From Lineus longissimus (Eukaryota; Nemertea; Pilidiophora; Heteronemertea; Lineidae), in the NCBI RefSeq assembly GCF_910592395.1, contig NC_088308.1, positions 27,915,501 through 27,979,500 of the forward strand: 64,000 bases of DNA. Direction: 5' to 3'. Below are positions 24,025 through 37,708 of this stretch, in pieces. The notes below the pieces were generated by a model that saw nothing but the letters and a program-made list of their open reading frames with translations, had not been told where the DNA came from and made no database searches. Made by a program: the position numbers and the translations under genes. The first letter of the stretch is position 1; each line of letters opens with the position of its first letter.

Positions 24025-26160
24025 AGTTTGACCCAGTTTCGAGTGGTCTGGTTTTAGCTTTAGAATACCTTAGGGCTGGGCTAGAGAATCTCAAATAGTG
24101 AATATAGATTTGTTGTTTTATCAAAGAAAGTCATTTGGAAATATTATTCGTATGATCTGTAGTTTGGGTTTACGTTGAAGTTGAAGCAATGGTCTGCGCT
24201 TCATGACCAGTGTGCTTGTATTATAAAGTTCAGATTTGTACAGCACGTCACGTCAGGCAATCATCATGAAATATGAACTTCGTTTACCAGAAAAGGACGC
24301 TTGGAGCATTGTTGTTTCGTACTAATGATGTTATGTGTTGATGGTTTAGATGCCAAAGATTTATATTCTTTTATGAAAGTATAGCTTTATTTGCTTGGTA
24401 GAAGTTTATGATGCAATAGAAATGTTGTTATGCAAGTTAAGTCTTATTGTGCTATAGGTAAAGTTTTTGTACAAAAAGAAACCCATTGGGTGGTTTCACA
24501 TGATGTCATCGCCTGCCATGCTGGAAGGCCAGACAAAGGAAAGCAGGCCCCTATGATTATGACAGCATTTGATTCAGTTAAGTCAGGTTCTGCCCTCCAC
24601 AATGGCCGGCTGTGAAAACACTATACATCACAATTGTTAATCTGGTTATGCATGCACATGAATAAGTTCATTGGGTTCTACTCAAAACAAATCGGGAAAT
24701 TCTGTTCCATATTCGACCAACGACAGTGTTTTTACCTCAAAGGAGAATAACGATCTGGATCCATTTCAGACACTCGTGCTCCACAGTAGTGGATCATTAG
24801 CGGCTACTGCCATCTATTAACTCTGTCAGGTCTGTAATGACCGTCTTATGTCAACACATATACAGGCCTCTTGAGTAGAAAAACCTTTCTATAAGCTAAT
24901 ATATAAACTTATGGATATTGTTGTATTGTTTAAAGGGAGACTCAAGGCAGGAGTCAGGTGGGCCAGATTATGTTTACCCAAAGTCAACAATAGGTGTCTC
25001 AACTAAGTCAAAGCAGTCCAGTTACCTAACTGCATTTATGTGCCCGGGACCACCAATTGAGCCTCGAGTTCCTCTTAGCTGTTTGTTTATGTCACTAACA
25101 TGAATGATGCAAAGTACAAATATATGCACCTCAGATGAGAAAAATTGCGAGAAAATGCACCAATGATCTGATTATGTCCCCACGTGCAAAGTTTCATGAT
25201 TTGATGTTAATATTAGGCGAATCAAAACCTCAGGTTGGAGTTTATGGCAATTTTTGTTTACTTTTTCTGGTTGATCATAAGAGGAAAATTTCAAAATATG
25301 ATTTTCTTTCAGCAATTGTCATTTGCACAAAGATCATGTTGACATATATCTCTGTCCACGAAGAGGTCAGTTTTACATTCTTAAATTCAGGCCTTGTTCT
25401 GCTGTGTATGGGGTGATGATTTGGATCTAATAGAGGAAGTTGACCAATCACATAGATTGAATGATAGAAGACAACTTTACCATGAACAAAGGCTGGACTT
25501 ATTGAAAGTGAAACTGACCTCTTGTGACCACAAATAGAGTATCTCTATATCTTAGCTAGTCAATGCTTGTATATAGATTCATTAATTTATATCTTAGTTT
25601 TTGTTTAGAAATATGTCAAAGTTGTAACATACATGTATAACAAGTGCAGCTGGTTATATTTTGTACTATTCAGGGTGTCCCAAAATATGTGCAATTGTAC
25701 TTTCAAAGTTCTCCAAGATACTTCATGGCGGTAAGGTCGGACCCAGTGATGTGAAGACAGACTGTCATAAGAACCTGGTATGGGAGTACGGTTGAGCATT
25801 TTTGAGACAACCTGTATTAAGGGTTTGATTCTGTAGGAATTCTCTTAACAGACACCCTCTAAGTAAAATGACACTGATTTTGGTTCCTGCGTATGTACAA
25901 TAGTAAGGTCAATATATTTCAGTCCCAAGGAGTGTCCTTAAAGAGAGGTTCTACTGTATTTGGTCAGGCTTATGTGTCATACCCTCACAGCACAGCACAG
26001 CTATGTTGTTCCTCGGGTGTAAAATATGCAAGTGTATGCACAAATGTATCTTCACAGTCAGTCCCTTCCCCGTCACATGTGATCCACTCGTGATTAAACT
26101 TAAGGGCCCTGTCTTGCTGGACTTTGTGGAAATTGTGTAAGACGTCACTGTTTTATTTTT
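24025..26160 (+). other. Probable long 3' untranslated region of SIRT7
   Basis: No supportable coding exon on either strand. The stretch is A/T-rich and lies between the SIRT7 stop and the first AATAAA. Open frames here are short and show no family resemblance. Confidence 0.45.
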
Positions 26161-26166
26161 AATAAA
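26161..26166 (+). promoter_or_regulatory. Candidate distal polyadenylation signal of SIRT7
   Basis: AATAAA about 2.1 kb after the SIRT7 stop, followed by a GT-rich stretch (cttgtgtgttttgttctg). An ATTAAA also occurs at 26093. If used, the 3' untranslated region is about 2.15 kb. No other gene is visible between the stop and this site. Confidence 0.45.
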
Positions 26167-27384
26167 TCCTACCTCATTTGAAATGTAATAGCATCTTGTG
26201 TGTTTTGTTCTGCAACAGCAATCAACAAAAGAACTTTTGGGAGGTTTTGTTACCTTTTATTTCCACTCCAATACACCACACACACACACAAACACACAAT
26301 AATTTGTCAAACAATACTGATTTCAAATCTCAAAATACTGCCTGCTGATTGGGAAAACTCCCTATTTGTGACATTACATGTACCATTGCCATCATATGAC
26401 AGCTCTAACTTGGGATTCATTTCACGAACAGCAAAACCAACACGCTTTGTCAGCTTCAGTGATGCCAGACGTCTAGCTTCTTCAGCTAATTATTGTTACA
26501 CCCTGTAGTGACTGACTTAGTCCTGAGGGTCTATGCTGCAGTCAAAATAAACACACCAAGGAAAACTGATAAGCTAACAGCCATTAGTCCTCTAAACCCA
26601 CACACCTCATACAAGTCCCTCTATATAGCTTCTATATTTCAAACATAATAATCATCACATGTTTCTGTTTTTATTTGAGGTCTGCACAAAGATTGATAAT
26701 ATCCAAATGCCACCAAAATATTAAACAGAATGGACAAATTAGGCCAAATGCAATGTTTACCCCATTTTACTAAAAGGTGAACAACAAGACTTCTGGTGTC
26801 CCCCTGTAATTCCCTGCCCAGAACATACCATGTATATATATGATGTAGTATCTAATAAAGTATAAGCCATTCCAGAAATGATTGGTCCTAGCTATGAAAA
26901 CCTGAGGCTAACAACTAATTCTGACTGCCCACACATAAATCGTATATCATCCAAAATCAGTGATATGCTGTGCAAAAATAAACTTTTATTATGCCTTCTT
27001 ATGTCAAGATTTGTCCTACTGTGAGATTGATTAAACTAAAAGCTTCTCAAAAAGATTGTTCAAAACTTTCTCTTCTTGGCCAAGCAAAGTGTTAAGTTAG
27101 CCTGAAGTGTTTGTATCTTACAATGTCATAGGTTTTCTGAAGTGGGTTCTTTCTAATCTCATGTTTTAATGGTTGCTGCAAGTCCAAAATGCTGATCCTG
27201 TCACGAAAGGAGAGGACGAGCACAGTCCTTGGCAACAGTTCTGCTACTCCTGCCTATGATTCTATGGCCATGTCCCGAGAGCAGACCAGTTGAAAGGTAC
27301 CATACCTCATTGTCAAGTATGGCACATACACACTGAAGCAGATCATTCTGCGATATTCCCATTCTTGTCTTGACAGGGAATGAT
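26167..27384. other. Intergenic and 3' untranslated sequence between convergent SIRT7 and synaptotagmin genes
   Basis: The right part should be the 3' untranslated region of the minus-strand synaptotagmin gene, whose likely polyadenylation signal is at 26985-26990. A short CA-rich microsatellite lies at about 26274-26300. I see no coding exon. Confidence 0.45.
26985..26990 (-). promoter_or_regulatory. Polyadenylation signal of the synaptotagmin-15-like gene
   Basis: TTTATT on the plus strand reads AATAAA on the minus strand, about 395 bases after the stop codon at 27385. A reasonable signal by distance and context. Confidence 0.5.
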
Positions 27385-30300
27385 TTAACATTGGAGGTGG
27401 TGCCATTTGGTGATAGTTGTCCTTGGGTTGTTCAGCATCTCCTGCCAATGTGCCAGCTGATCGCCACGGGCAAACATGAATGGTCCAACCGTGCACGACC
27501 CATAGATCTGGTCATAGTGTCCGAGTTTCTTCTGTGTCGTTGTCATGACGGTTGCTACAATACTGCAGGAATCAATCTGCTTTGATGTGACGGTAAAAGC
27601 CATGTTTTCGTTGTGTTCGAGTTCACAAGACCCTTCGAGTGCCCGTGTCCTCTTCGACTTGATCATCTTTCGACCACAAATCAGTTGAACTTTGATGTAT
27701 ACACCTGGAGAAGCAAGAAATAAAGAAGATCAAAAGATTGATTTTAAAGTATTAATCTATTAGATGTTTGGGACATCTTCACAAAAGTAGTCATACTGTC
27801 ATAGTCTACCGTTTCGATTGAAGTGGCATTTGTCTCAAACAAGATGTGACAGAGCAAATTGTTACAGGTTGTGATGACAGATTGTCCAATTTGTCTCACA
27901 GCAATGCTACCCCTCCTGTCTACAGGCCGCAGTTGGTTGTGACTATGTCCCAGTTACATTACCCTACCTGTGTCTGGAGAAAGGTCAATCTTCTTAAGGT
28001 TCCTGGCCTTCATTATGACTATCTTGATCTTCTCCGCGCTCGGGATGTAGCTGAGAGAGAAGTTGATCTCTCCAAGTTCGGAAGGCTGAAATGTCCAGGG
28101 AATGATACGTGACTAAGGACTGCTATCCATTGCCGAACACGAATAAACAACACAGAAAGTCATTGGCCTGTCTCCGTTTCGTTGATACTGAGCTGTTAAG
28201 ATGTGACAATCGTGCGACATAAAATGTCACCTCATAGGTTGTGCCATGGCTGTGATGATATCAAGACCGCGCCAATTTTATGTCTCACCTGTGACAGCGA
28301 TGCCAGTTCTCCACACGCCTCCTCCCCGCTGACGATGTCCACCGTACTGAACGGTACGAGGACATGTCCAAGACAGTGTCGCACTGACCGTTTGTCTATA
28401 TCGTACACGGAAAGCCGGAGGGTCCGTTCACGGATCCCTGTAGGAGTTACCTGCAATGGGAGGGAAGCACGATAGAATAACAAGACGACAACCATGTTTC
28501 TACGCAGCAGTCACCGAAGTGTAAACAGTGCAACGACGACGAGACCATTTGTCGGTGCATTAGTAGACAAAACGTCTTTCATGTTCTCTTCAGGTCTATA
28601 CACGTAATCTAACAATTCATGTCATCATCAAGTTTATAGCAGGATATGGACCTTTGAAAAGGAGATGCATTTTGATCGATGTATTGAGACTCTGATTGTC
28701 CCTACGTCTCCAGCAGACGTCCGGGATGTACGCCAACTTTAATGTAATCACATTATCTGTCGCTGCGTATGGAAGGCCACACAGCCCTGTGTGATCGACA
28801 TACTAACACTGAATGTAAAAGTTTCGTTGAATTTCGGGGAGAGAGTCTTTTTCCTGTGTGCTGTCTGGAAAAACGTCTGCTCATCTGGGAGGAGGTAGAC
28901 TTTCACAAATGGATCCCTCGGTGTGTTTTGACGATCCCGACCTGTCGGGGGAAAAAGGCTGAAGCATTATTTTATGGTCGCAATCTGATGTGTCTCCAGT
29001 CTCTTAATCATCGTTTCATGTGCCAAATGTCAAGCCGCGAGCCGGTGGGGATGCTTCCTTAATCTTGATGCTGCCGGACAACACTACAGTTTACAGAAGC
29101 CAGTGCCAAAGTGAATGCTTGAGAAAGCTCATACTACAGTCATCTCGCATTTTGGATGCGCTCCGATGTCTTCACCTACAGTTTGAAAAAAACCCTAATG
29201 CGTCAGATCTTGTAACCCTGCTTGATATTCGTGGTTATTAGAAACCCGTAGTTGGATCACGGATAAGCTACTAAGTGCGAATGTACCCAGCTCAGCTCCA
29301 GAAACGTACTCAAAAAGGGATGTATAGAGTGGATAAACGTCCGTCTTTACCTGGTAAGAATTTAGCCTTGTTCACTTTGACAGTTAGTTCTTCTGCCAAG
29401 GCATCATAAAGAAGCGTATACCAAATCTTTCCCGCACTCAAGTCGTCATCGTCGTCGGACACAGAGCTAACGGACATGTCGTTCCTGAATAACGAAAGAG
29501 AAAGGAGATCTGGATATGATAATGAAGAACACAACCATGCACTGAGCTTGTGATAGTTCAAACTCTCCACCGGATTGAGAGCTGGAGAGAAAGGAGTTCG
29601 GACGACAAATTACAGGCCTGAGCATGGGACCCCTTCCTTCTTGGAGACAACGACACAACCAGGAATGCCACGTGTCTCCAATATGAGTGAAGAGTGTCTC
29701 TACCATCGTATACAAGGACTCCTGTCCTCTAGACGCCAGCACCGCCATTTGTTGAGACTGAGGACAGTCTCCTCTGAGTACCCTGGTCACAAGGGAGAGC
29801 ATTGCAGGAGCAGTTAGTAAGGGTGTTCCAAGAGAGTTACCAGGGATAGTCAGGGGTATAATATTTTAAGGTATATAGATCCATAGAACCGCTCGTTGGT
29901 GAAATGAAGAAAACAGATGGATGATACTTCGGGCGCGGCATGTGGAGACAACAAGGTTTCGACCTTTTAAGAGGTTTCCTTTATACAATGTACCTATAAA
30001 GCTCTGGTTCGATATGTCCAACGAATTGCTGGTAATGCGTTTTAGTGGCGCCGTTGCTGCCCGGCTGGACCCTCTCGGGAGGCAGGCAGAAGTCGGTGGG
30101 GGTGGGAAGGCCACGGATATTCTCCACAGTGTCCCCGGTCATAGGGATGGTCCGCGTGAAATCTTTCAGAGATGCTCTGGGAGATTTGATCGAGTCACTG
30201 CTCGTGCTGGAAAATGAATAACATTCATATGCATGTAGGTAAGGTTAGATGTGATGTTTTGTGTTTGTTATTGCTTAATATTGTCATCCAGGGTAGGCCT

Positions 30301-33300
30301 AAGCCTACTCTTTATTAGAGAAGACATCAATCATGTCATAACATGGAACAGCTGGTTAATGCTTCATTTAGGATTGATCTTGTAATATCTATTGAAACAG
30401 CTTACGGATAAGTCAAAGCATAAGCCCTTGATGAATAATCAATATTCAAAGCCCAGGGCGAAGAAGACAACAACAAACTTAACCCATCTGGGCTTGGAAA
30501 AACATATAATATTCGTCAAGGCACATTTTCAATGTACCCCCTCCTGTTGTGATTGAAATGCATAACAACACTGACAGGATATGACAGTGAGATACTGATG
30601 TTGGGGTATGATATTCCACTCATTACAAACGAGCTTTGAAGACAAAGTTACAACCAGAATTGGCCGTTGGGAACCTTTTTAAACATCGTACATGGGCCAA
30701 ATGACCTTCCAGGGCCCAGTGTGGTGAGAAGGTGAAATGAACAATGCCACTATAAAAGGAGAGACGAAAATGCAAGTAGCCGTTCCATCCTTGCCGGCAT
30801 TTGGTAGGTCAGGACGATTTGGGAAAAGCCTTCTGAGCTTGGCCTGCATTTGGTTCACCCAGGACCATTATTGGGGAAAAGCCTTCTGAGCCTGGCCTGC
30901 ATTTGGTAGGTCAGGACGATTGGGGAAAAGCCTTCTGAGCCTGGCTTGCATTTGGTTCACCCAGGACCATTATTGGGGAAAGCCTTCTGAGCCTGGCTTG
31001 CATTTGGTTCACCCAGGACCATTATTGGGGAAAAGCACAGCAACCACACCGGAGGAGGAGCAAATCTAATTAAGAAAATGACGCGGTTCAATTACTTCAA
31101 CACAATTTATCACATCAAGGCAAAAATGTACTTACTAAGGGGGTGATTGAATGACAGGTGGGCGGGGGTCTTTTGCACTATCGGGCAAAGAAGGTATGAA
31201 AAGTAATTGAAAGAACTTCGATTGATTTGGTGTTAAAACTATGAGATGAACTTAAAATGTGATAGGTGAGAGAAGCCCATTGTTTCTACAATTACTGATA
31301 AAATTTATAATAAGTATAAACACTTTTTACGAGAGATATCAAAACAGCAGCTAAACTACAGTGTCTCCTCCAGGGGTTCATCTACCAATTATGGAACTAA
31401 TTATGAACACCTCAAAAGAAGAGACAATCTGTACCTTGTTTGCGATTGCTCCCGGACTAAAGTCACCACGGGGGATGAATCATCCACGCTACATGAGATG
31501 GCATTCATTATAAAGAAATACAACTGGACCTATTCTCACTCGGCGAGGACAAGATACACCCTGGACGCCGTCACAAACCCTAACAGACTACGTTCTGGAT
31601 GCTTAATGAACTGCCTCGGTAATCAAGACAAGATGGGTCTCGTCATGTATAGGAAACTAGCCGGTTTATTTGGTCGTCGTCTTCGTTTTTGTTTTTGAAC
31701 ATAAAAAATGAAAGCTGGTGAATAGGATGCGTTCACAAAGGGCGGTGTTGTGGCATTGGTAAAGCTTGAACAAAGGCAAAACCGACCGCAGACATGGGAG
31801 ATGCATCGCTAAGACCCAAAGGCTTTCGACGAAATATTGGTTTCTTCTGAAATTTACGAACAAAGGATGTGACTGATTGTCCTTCATGATCACAAAAATA
31901 GATCCCTTAATTACCTGTGCAACGAGCTTCTTTCACTCAGTGTGTCATAGGTGTCGCTGTTCTTTCTCTTCTTCCTCCTGCAAGCACAGGTGACCAGTAC
32001 CACGATGGTGAGGACCAGGGCCCCACCACATGCCCCCGCGATCAGACCATACTTAACACCTGAAAATACATCCAGTTAAACTCTAGGCATACATCATGAC
32101 AGTAGACAACCTTCCGTCAGTTGAGATGACGCTTGTCCGCTAGTCATGCCCGCTGAAACGACGAGTGATCATATCAACGTTGAAATCCGAAATCGACCAA
32201 AGTTTGTGAGGGACTGAGTTTCGTCCAAAATTTCAAAGCACTTGATACTTATTCTAAATACTGTTTGACCCTTCCAATGTCTCCTGTTGCCATCTGTTGC
32301 TGTTGTTTGAAAGCACAAATATCAAGAATGTCCCATCAAAAGAATCATTTAATTTATGAAGACAATGTAACTTTTCAAATCTAGATACATGAGAAATTTC
32401 TTTGATATATCTACAATGACATCTTCAGTGATATACTTCTAAATATCATACCATAGAAGAGGTATCATTACAAGAAAATATCAAAATGTCCAAAATGTAA
32501 ACCATGGGAAATTTTTAACTTTTTTGAAATATACACTGACCCCAAATCCCACTCCAGCGCGGCCCTCGTTTATCGCACTTGTCCCCGGAGTGGTGTCTCA
32601 CTGCTTGAAGGGATTTGGGTCATATTTTCCCTAAACAGCTTCTCTTCATTGGGTTGCTGCTCTAAGTCTAAGGGTTCTGCGGCTCTTTACACTGGGCTAG
32701 GAAATTCTTCCAGGCCTATTAATACTGTGTGTGTCTCCTCACAGGCCACGGAAAGCCTGACCCAGTTGACCACAGTTCCATGCCAGTCCTCATTTGAATA
32801 TTCACAGCCTACAGCTGTCTCCGAATCAACAAAGGAGAGACCACGATCCAGTATGATAAGCCTATTATTCTTCATGGAATATGAGAATAGAGGATGGGAA
32901 AGATCGATAGGCCTAAGCTTCTCATCTACATACATTTACAAAGCTTGAAATGTAATGAACAATCAAGACATGGAGTTGATTCTTTATACGACATCCGTTT
33001 GCGAATTCTCACCCAGAACAACTGGATGTGGCTCCCGCTGGTACAAAACCGAGAGTGTAGCGATGTCAATGACTGCCAACTCCTTCATTAAAATTGTGTG
33101 TATGCGGCTCGCCTCAATATATCGATTCCAAATGAGCGTTTCCGCTGCGGTCGCCGCGGGAAAACTGTCCTCGGGCCCAGTGGTTATTTCGAATAAAAGA
33201 TTCCAGCTGCGTTGCAGTTTGTCTGTTGATGACACATCCACTTCCCAACGACCCGCTTGGACCGAGTATAGTGTTCTCGCGACGGCGACGTAAGCGGCAA

Positions 33301-35441
33301 TCAGACCCGGGAGCGGTGGTTAGACTGAGGCCAAGGGGGAGGGACGGTTACTCACCATCGCTGATCCCACTGGATGACATCTTCTCTGGTCACCTTCTAC
33401 CTCACTGAATGCATATTTCTGAAAAGATAAGACCATGCTGATGATGACGAGGGTGTGAACATATTTGGCACAAAAGTGCTGAAACGGTAGGCATATCAAT
33501 GAAATAGTAACATACGGAGATTGCGTCACAGCAAGGAACCCCACCCCCCGGACCCGACTTGGAATCTACAAGTCAGGAATCTCGCTGACAGTAGCTGCTC
33601 AGTGATGGTGATTTATAAACTAATTTCATCGACAGAAACATGGCAGCGAATGGATTGCAAAGTATTCTTGATGCTGTATGTGTTGCCCGCATCTCGACCA
33701 GCCTGGTCACAACACAGACGTTTATCTGTCGCAACCCTAGAGGAGACAACACGTCAATATGTCCTTACGTCTGCCCGCTGAATAACGCTTCTCCACACTC
33801 GTTAAACAGATAACGAGGATTGCATTTATGAATGAAATTAAAAATCGATGTGATAAAACTACTCAGTAAATATTTAAGATTCGTTGCAATGCAGTTGATT
33901 AAACACTCGCCGGTTGTCCACCATTTTGAAGGACTGATCGATCAATAATAAAATGAAGACCACTCCCGTATTATGAGTAGGCGTACTCGCAAATGAAACT
34001 TTTGGCTACAACACAACAACTTGCATTGGGTCAGATATACTTTGAGGTGTCCTTGTATAGAATTCTCGTCGGAAGTCAATCAGGGCTTGGTTGCCAAAAA
34101 AACATTTGTCACTAAAGTCAACGCCAGCGTTAGTGACAAATCTTGTTTTGAACAACTGGACCCAGGCCTTATTTGACTACCAAAGCTCTCCTCAAATTAT
34201 GATAGATGCAGCGCAAATCCTGGGAATGGTAAATGAAGGTGCGGTCAGCCTGGGTTAGGGTTGGAAACGATAGCTATGATATCTGGGAGCGCCATCGTCC
34301 AACAATCGGTCCTCTAACCCTTTTGGTCTTAGATTTGCGGGACAAATTGCTAGGTTTGCCATCTCCATTAAGGTTTTCACTGATCAGCGTATAGAAGGAA
34401 GGAGCCTCACATCTGCCTGAAGCTGTAGGGCTAGCAAGCTCAAGTTGGAAAAGATGGATGAAAGATTGGCCATGAATATGGTTCTCATTTCTAGTCGTCC
34501 ACGTTGCTTGATCACGTCAGTCATGAATGGACTTACTCGCAATGTTCGATTGTTCAGAACAAAGGTTTGCTCGGCATGTTTCTGCCAACTCGCCTACGCT
34601 TCTGTCAACATCGGCCAGGGACAGATGGGGCGGAAACATGGACATATGACACAAATCAATAATGGCCTTACAAACGAGTATTGGGTTATCACGGGCTTCC
34701 AGCAGCATATTTGATTAAAATTTTAAAGGGAGATAGTATTTTTAGTAAAACATAACGGGAGATGGCTCGTTTAGGTGGTTTCTAATAAATTGAAGCTGAA
34801 CTTGAGTCGCCACGAATGTCGTACACCGGCCACAGCAAACATACTGACCAACTCGCCGCGTAATGTCGGCACGCCTACCTCTGTCCTAGCGGAGACCGAA
34901 ATACCAGAGACTCTTTAATTCAAATGTAGATGTCTTCGTTATTTCTAAAATATCAGGCTTAGCAGCAGTAGCTGAGAAGGACACTGACTATGCTTGACAA
35001 ATCAAACAGTACATAATTGACCTAAGAATATATATACAAGGAATCGTTTTAGATGTCACATCCTCCGCAACCAAATCTCAAATGATACTTACTGCAAGCG
35101 AACAAGTGATACAACATTATGCGTTGGCATTGGAGAAAGGGTATGCTCGCAAACCTCCTGTCTGGGTTTGATTTATGCGACATAATCATCTCGGATGTGA
35201 CAGCTAGGCTATTTGGGCCATCCAAGTCCGTCTCGCCGAAGACAATTATTTCGCGGTGACGTTCGGCTAACTTTAATAGCGCCGCGTGGACGAAACAGCA
35301 TGTATTAAAACAGCCGACATCAGCAAACTTGTGTCATGAATTGTGTTTGTACATAGCACTGAAATGTCTTAACTCACCTGAAATGTCTAAACTCAATATT
35401 GTTTTGAATACCAGTAAGTAATACGCGCCTCGAAATGCCAT
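27385..35441 (-). CDS. SYT15-like: Synaptotagmin-15-like membrane protein with tandem C2 domains, 416 or 429 aa
   Basis: Minus-strand exons: first exon 35441-35378 or alternatively 33380-33356, then 32059-31915, 30206-29994, 29484-29351, 28941-28808, 28450-28289, 28085-27968 and 27704-27385. Either first exon ends in phase 1 and keeps frame (1,290 or 1,251 bases). Exon 2 encodes a transmembrane helix (GLIAGACGGALVLTIVVLV) followed by CACRRKKRK, the usual juxtamembrane Cys/basic patch. After a linker ending IEPELYR comes C2A (KIWYTLLYD...RDPFVKVYLLPDE...KKTLSPKFNETFTF...LSVYDID), then C2B (ELGEINFSLSYIPS...VGPFMFARG...HWQEMLNNP...WHHLQC). The VGPxMxxRG...HWxEML pattern and the xxINPELY-type linker match SYT15. 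Several calcium-binding Asp positions are not conserved, notably in C2B (DLSPDTGVYIKV), so it is probably calcium-independent, as reported for mammalian SYT15. Role in vesicle traffic is inferred from the family. Confidence 0.88.
30798..31037. repeat. Minisatellite of two alternating unit types (A-B-A-B-B), about 50 bp each
   Basis: Units start with gcatttggt at 30798, 30846, 30899, 30948 and 31000. Type A continues 'aggtcaggacgatt' and type B 'tcacccaggaccattattg'; both then share 'ggggaaaagccttctgagcc'. It lies in an intron of the synaptotagmin gene. Confidence 0.85.
33356..33380 (-). CDS. Candidate alternative first coding exon of the synaptotagmin gene
   Basis: ATGTCATCCAGTGGGATCAG starts a 25-base exon encoding MSSSGISD plus one base, directly followed by a consensus GTGAGT donor. 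Joined to the exon at 32059 it gives MSSSGISDGVKYGLIAG and then the membrane helix, a short hydrophilic N-terminus like other synaptotagmins. The upstream alternative at 35378-35441 (MAFRGAYYLLVFKTILSLDIS) has the same phase. Which exon is used, or whether both are, cannot be read from the DNA. Confidence 0.55.
34104..34141. repeat. Perfect inverted repeat (11-bp arms, 16-base loop)
   Basis: atttgtcacta (34104-34114) and tagtgacaaat (34131-34141) are exact reverse complements. The loop contains a smaller aacg/cgtt pair. It lies between the two candidate first exons of the synaptotagmin gene. It may be a relic of a foldback element; function unknown. Confidence 0.7.
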
Positions 35442-36888
35442 TTTTTACATTTTGGTGATTGGTGATTGTGATGATTTGATGACTCTCGTCGTTTTAGTCC
35501 GCTGCGTTTCCCGCAATCTTCCCGTAATCTTTGGATCCAACTGACGTGGCGAGATTTAAATTTCATCAAAAATGTTCAAAATTCGGTCAAAGTCCTTGTA
35601 GTCCTTGTAGTCCTTGTAAGCCTCCCCCAAAAGACCCGACTCAATAGAGGACAAGTTTACGACAGATGGTGTTTTTTAAGAATATGATCGGACAATAATG
35701 TGCCATCTGTGACCATGTCGTCTCTCACACTATTCATGCGCATTAGACCCGGCCAATCACAAATCACCGTCCACTAGGCCTGGTGGTTGTGATAGACTTG
35801 CGGATAGAGGCCACATCATTGATCGGCCAAATATACTTTATGAATTAGGTTTTTTGCTTCTAGACTGAGCTAGGCGAGGCTTATAGTCTCGTTGCGTGAT
35901 TGTAGTATAATGTCTCTGCCAGTAGTGAGTTTATAGCAGAATCAGATAACTCGTGCGCGTGGTTATTTTTGCTCACATTGAGCCTAGTATATGCATCTTG
36001 ACCCTCAAGCCTTGGAGCCACTCCGCTGACCCCGTACTCCGTTACACCGTATGAGCAGATAAAGGGAGGTAACGGACCGATTAGCTCTGATGGTTCACAA
36101 TCACGGCATTGTTGCCACCCCGCAAAATCACCTTTTCGGTATCCTCCGCCCTTGAGCAGGGGTAGTTGGTGGAGTTAGGTTGTCATTGATCACTCACACA
36201 ACGTAGTGAGTGTAATGGTTACGTATGTATAAAGTGTAAACAAATTCATATATCCATCATGTCCATCGAATCTGAAAAAATTTGTGCAGACCCATGACAA
36301 TTCTGGTTCCGGTACAGTTTGTCGCATTCCATATGGGCCGCGCGTTGGCCGATCCTGCATTCACGACGCACCGCACCCACAGTTACAACGTCGGACGTGA
36401 TTCCCATTGTTTCCTTCCTCGTGACGCAATTATTTCATGACGTCATGAGCCATTGACCATTCACACAAGTAGATTTATTCACACCGGCGCCACTTGAAGT
36501 GCGGGTGTGGGACATCATGTATTTAAAAATCGTCTGCTATCGGGGAAAGTGTAAACTGTTGATGAATTTGCTGATGAAAATGTTGATGGGGGCCCTCTAA
36601 CTTTGGTGGCTTGACATTTGTTTGTTTTTAAATATTTTTCAATCAAATTGCGCTATGTTATACTTTAGAGGAATCTAGTGAGATGGTAAAAAGGAAAATA
36701 GCAAATATTTCATATGAATAGGTGATTTTGATCAAAGAGTGGAGGCCATTTTTTTTAGGTTTTCGAGATGGGCCGATCGGCTTTTAGATTCTGTTGATGG
36801 GTCCTAGTACTTACAGATTATCAGCGTTGTTCCAAAAATCGAAGACAGATCGAGTTTTCACCCATCCCTATTCCTATTCGTTGTTCTG
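35442..36888. other. Region upstream of the synaptotagmin gene, no supported gene
   Basis: Contains a short tandem 'gtccttgta' triplet at 35594-35620 and a perfect CRE palindrome (TGACGTCA) at 36438-36445 within a longer tcatgacgtcatga palindrome. I see no coding exon. It probably includes the upstream promoter of the synaptotagmin gene. Confidence 0.4.
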
Positions 36889-37651
36889 TAGGGAAGCCCC
36901 CAGCAGTTTAAATGTCCTAGGAATGTATTAGCGTCTTTTTCTCGCGCGGAGATGCATTGGACACTCTGTCGTATGTCACATCCTTCGAAGTACAAGGGAC
37001 ACACGATCTGCACCCTCGCGAGACGAGTTGCCCATACAGGTAATGCCAAATCAGTTGTCTCGTATCGGTTACCCCCAAGACTAACACTGGAGGAACAGGG
37101 TTGTCCGCTTCACTGCCCATACTGCTGTAGGGACGCTCACAGCAGTTTGAAAGTCCTGTGAATGTATTAGTGTCTTTTTGTCTCAAGGAGCTGCATTGGA
37201 CACTGTGAGGTGTCACATCCTTCGAACTAAAGGGACACAGCTCATGTGCCTTATCAAACAGCACTTCAGGTTAATAGCTCAGTCAGTTGTCTCGTATCAG
37301 GTACCACCCAAGAAGTACTCGAGTAGTGTTTGAGGAGATGATATGAATAAACACCAGCAAATGCTTCGTCTTCAGGTGACGATTGCGGTTTACCAGTTAC
37401 TCTAAGCACGGGTTACTCTGGGCAGAGATGGGGTGTCAGTGTCTCTCTCAAGAGCGTACAGCGGACTGTCTGCAGGATGTATCATCCAATACTAAAGAGA
37501 CAGGGTTTTTAGCACCTCTGTAGGGATAACCATTCATCATAAGGATAGGATACAACACAAGTTTGAATGTCCTGGAATAATTCGCGTCTCTCTACGAGAC
37601 TAAATCGGACGCTCTGTAATGTCACATCCTTCGAACTCCAGGGACACATAG
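36889..37651. repeat. Diverged repeat family, three copies sharing 'gtcacatccttcgaa...gggacac'
   Basis: Copies lie at about 36889-37003, 37128-37241 and 37545-37651. The first two are adjacent tandem units of about 239 bases: similarity continues past the core into 'tcagttgtctcgtatc' and beyond. The third is more distant and more diverged. No terminal inverted repeats or coding capacity are visible. Confidence 0.75.
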
Positions 37652-37708
37652 ATACACACATTGAGCGACAGTTATTAAAACACACATTGAACGCCAGTTA
37701 TTTTTAAT

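Noticed and set aside
32542-32618. Imperfect inverted repeat ccaaatccc...gggatttgg with inner cccactcc/ggagtgg
   Set aside because: The arms are short and unequally spaced. I see no target duplication or further copies, so it may be chance.
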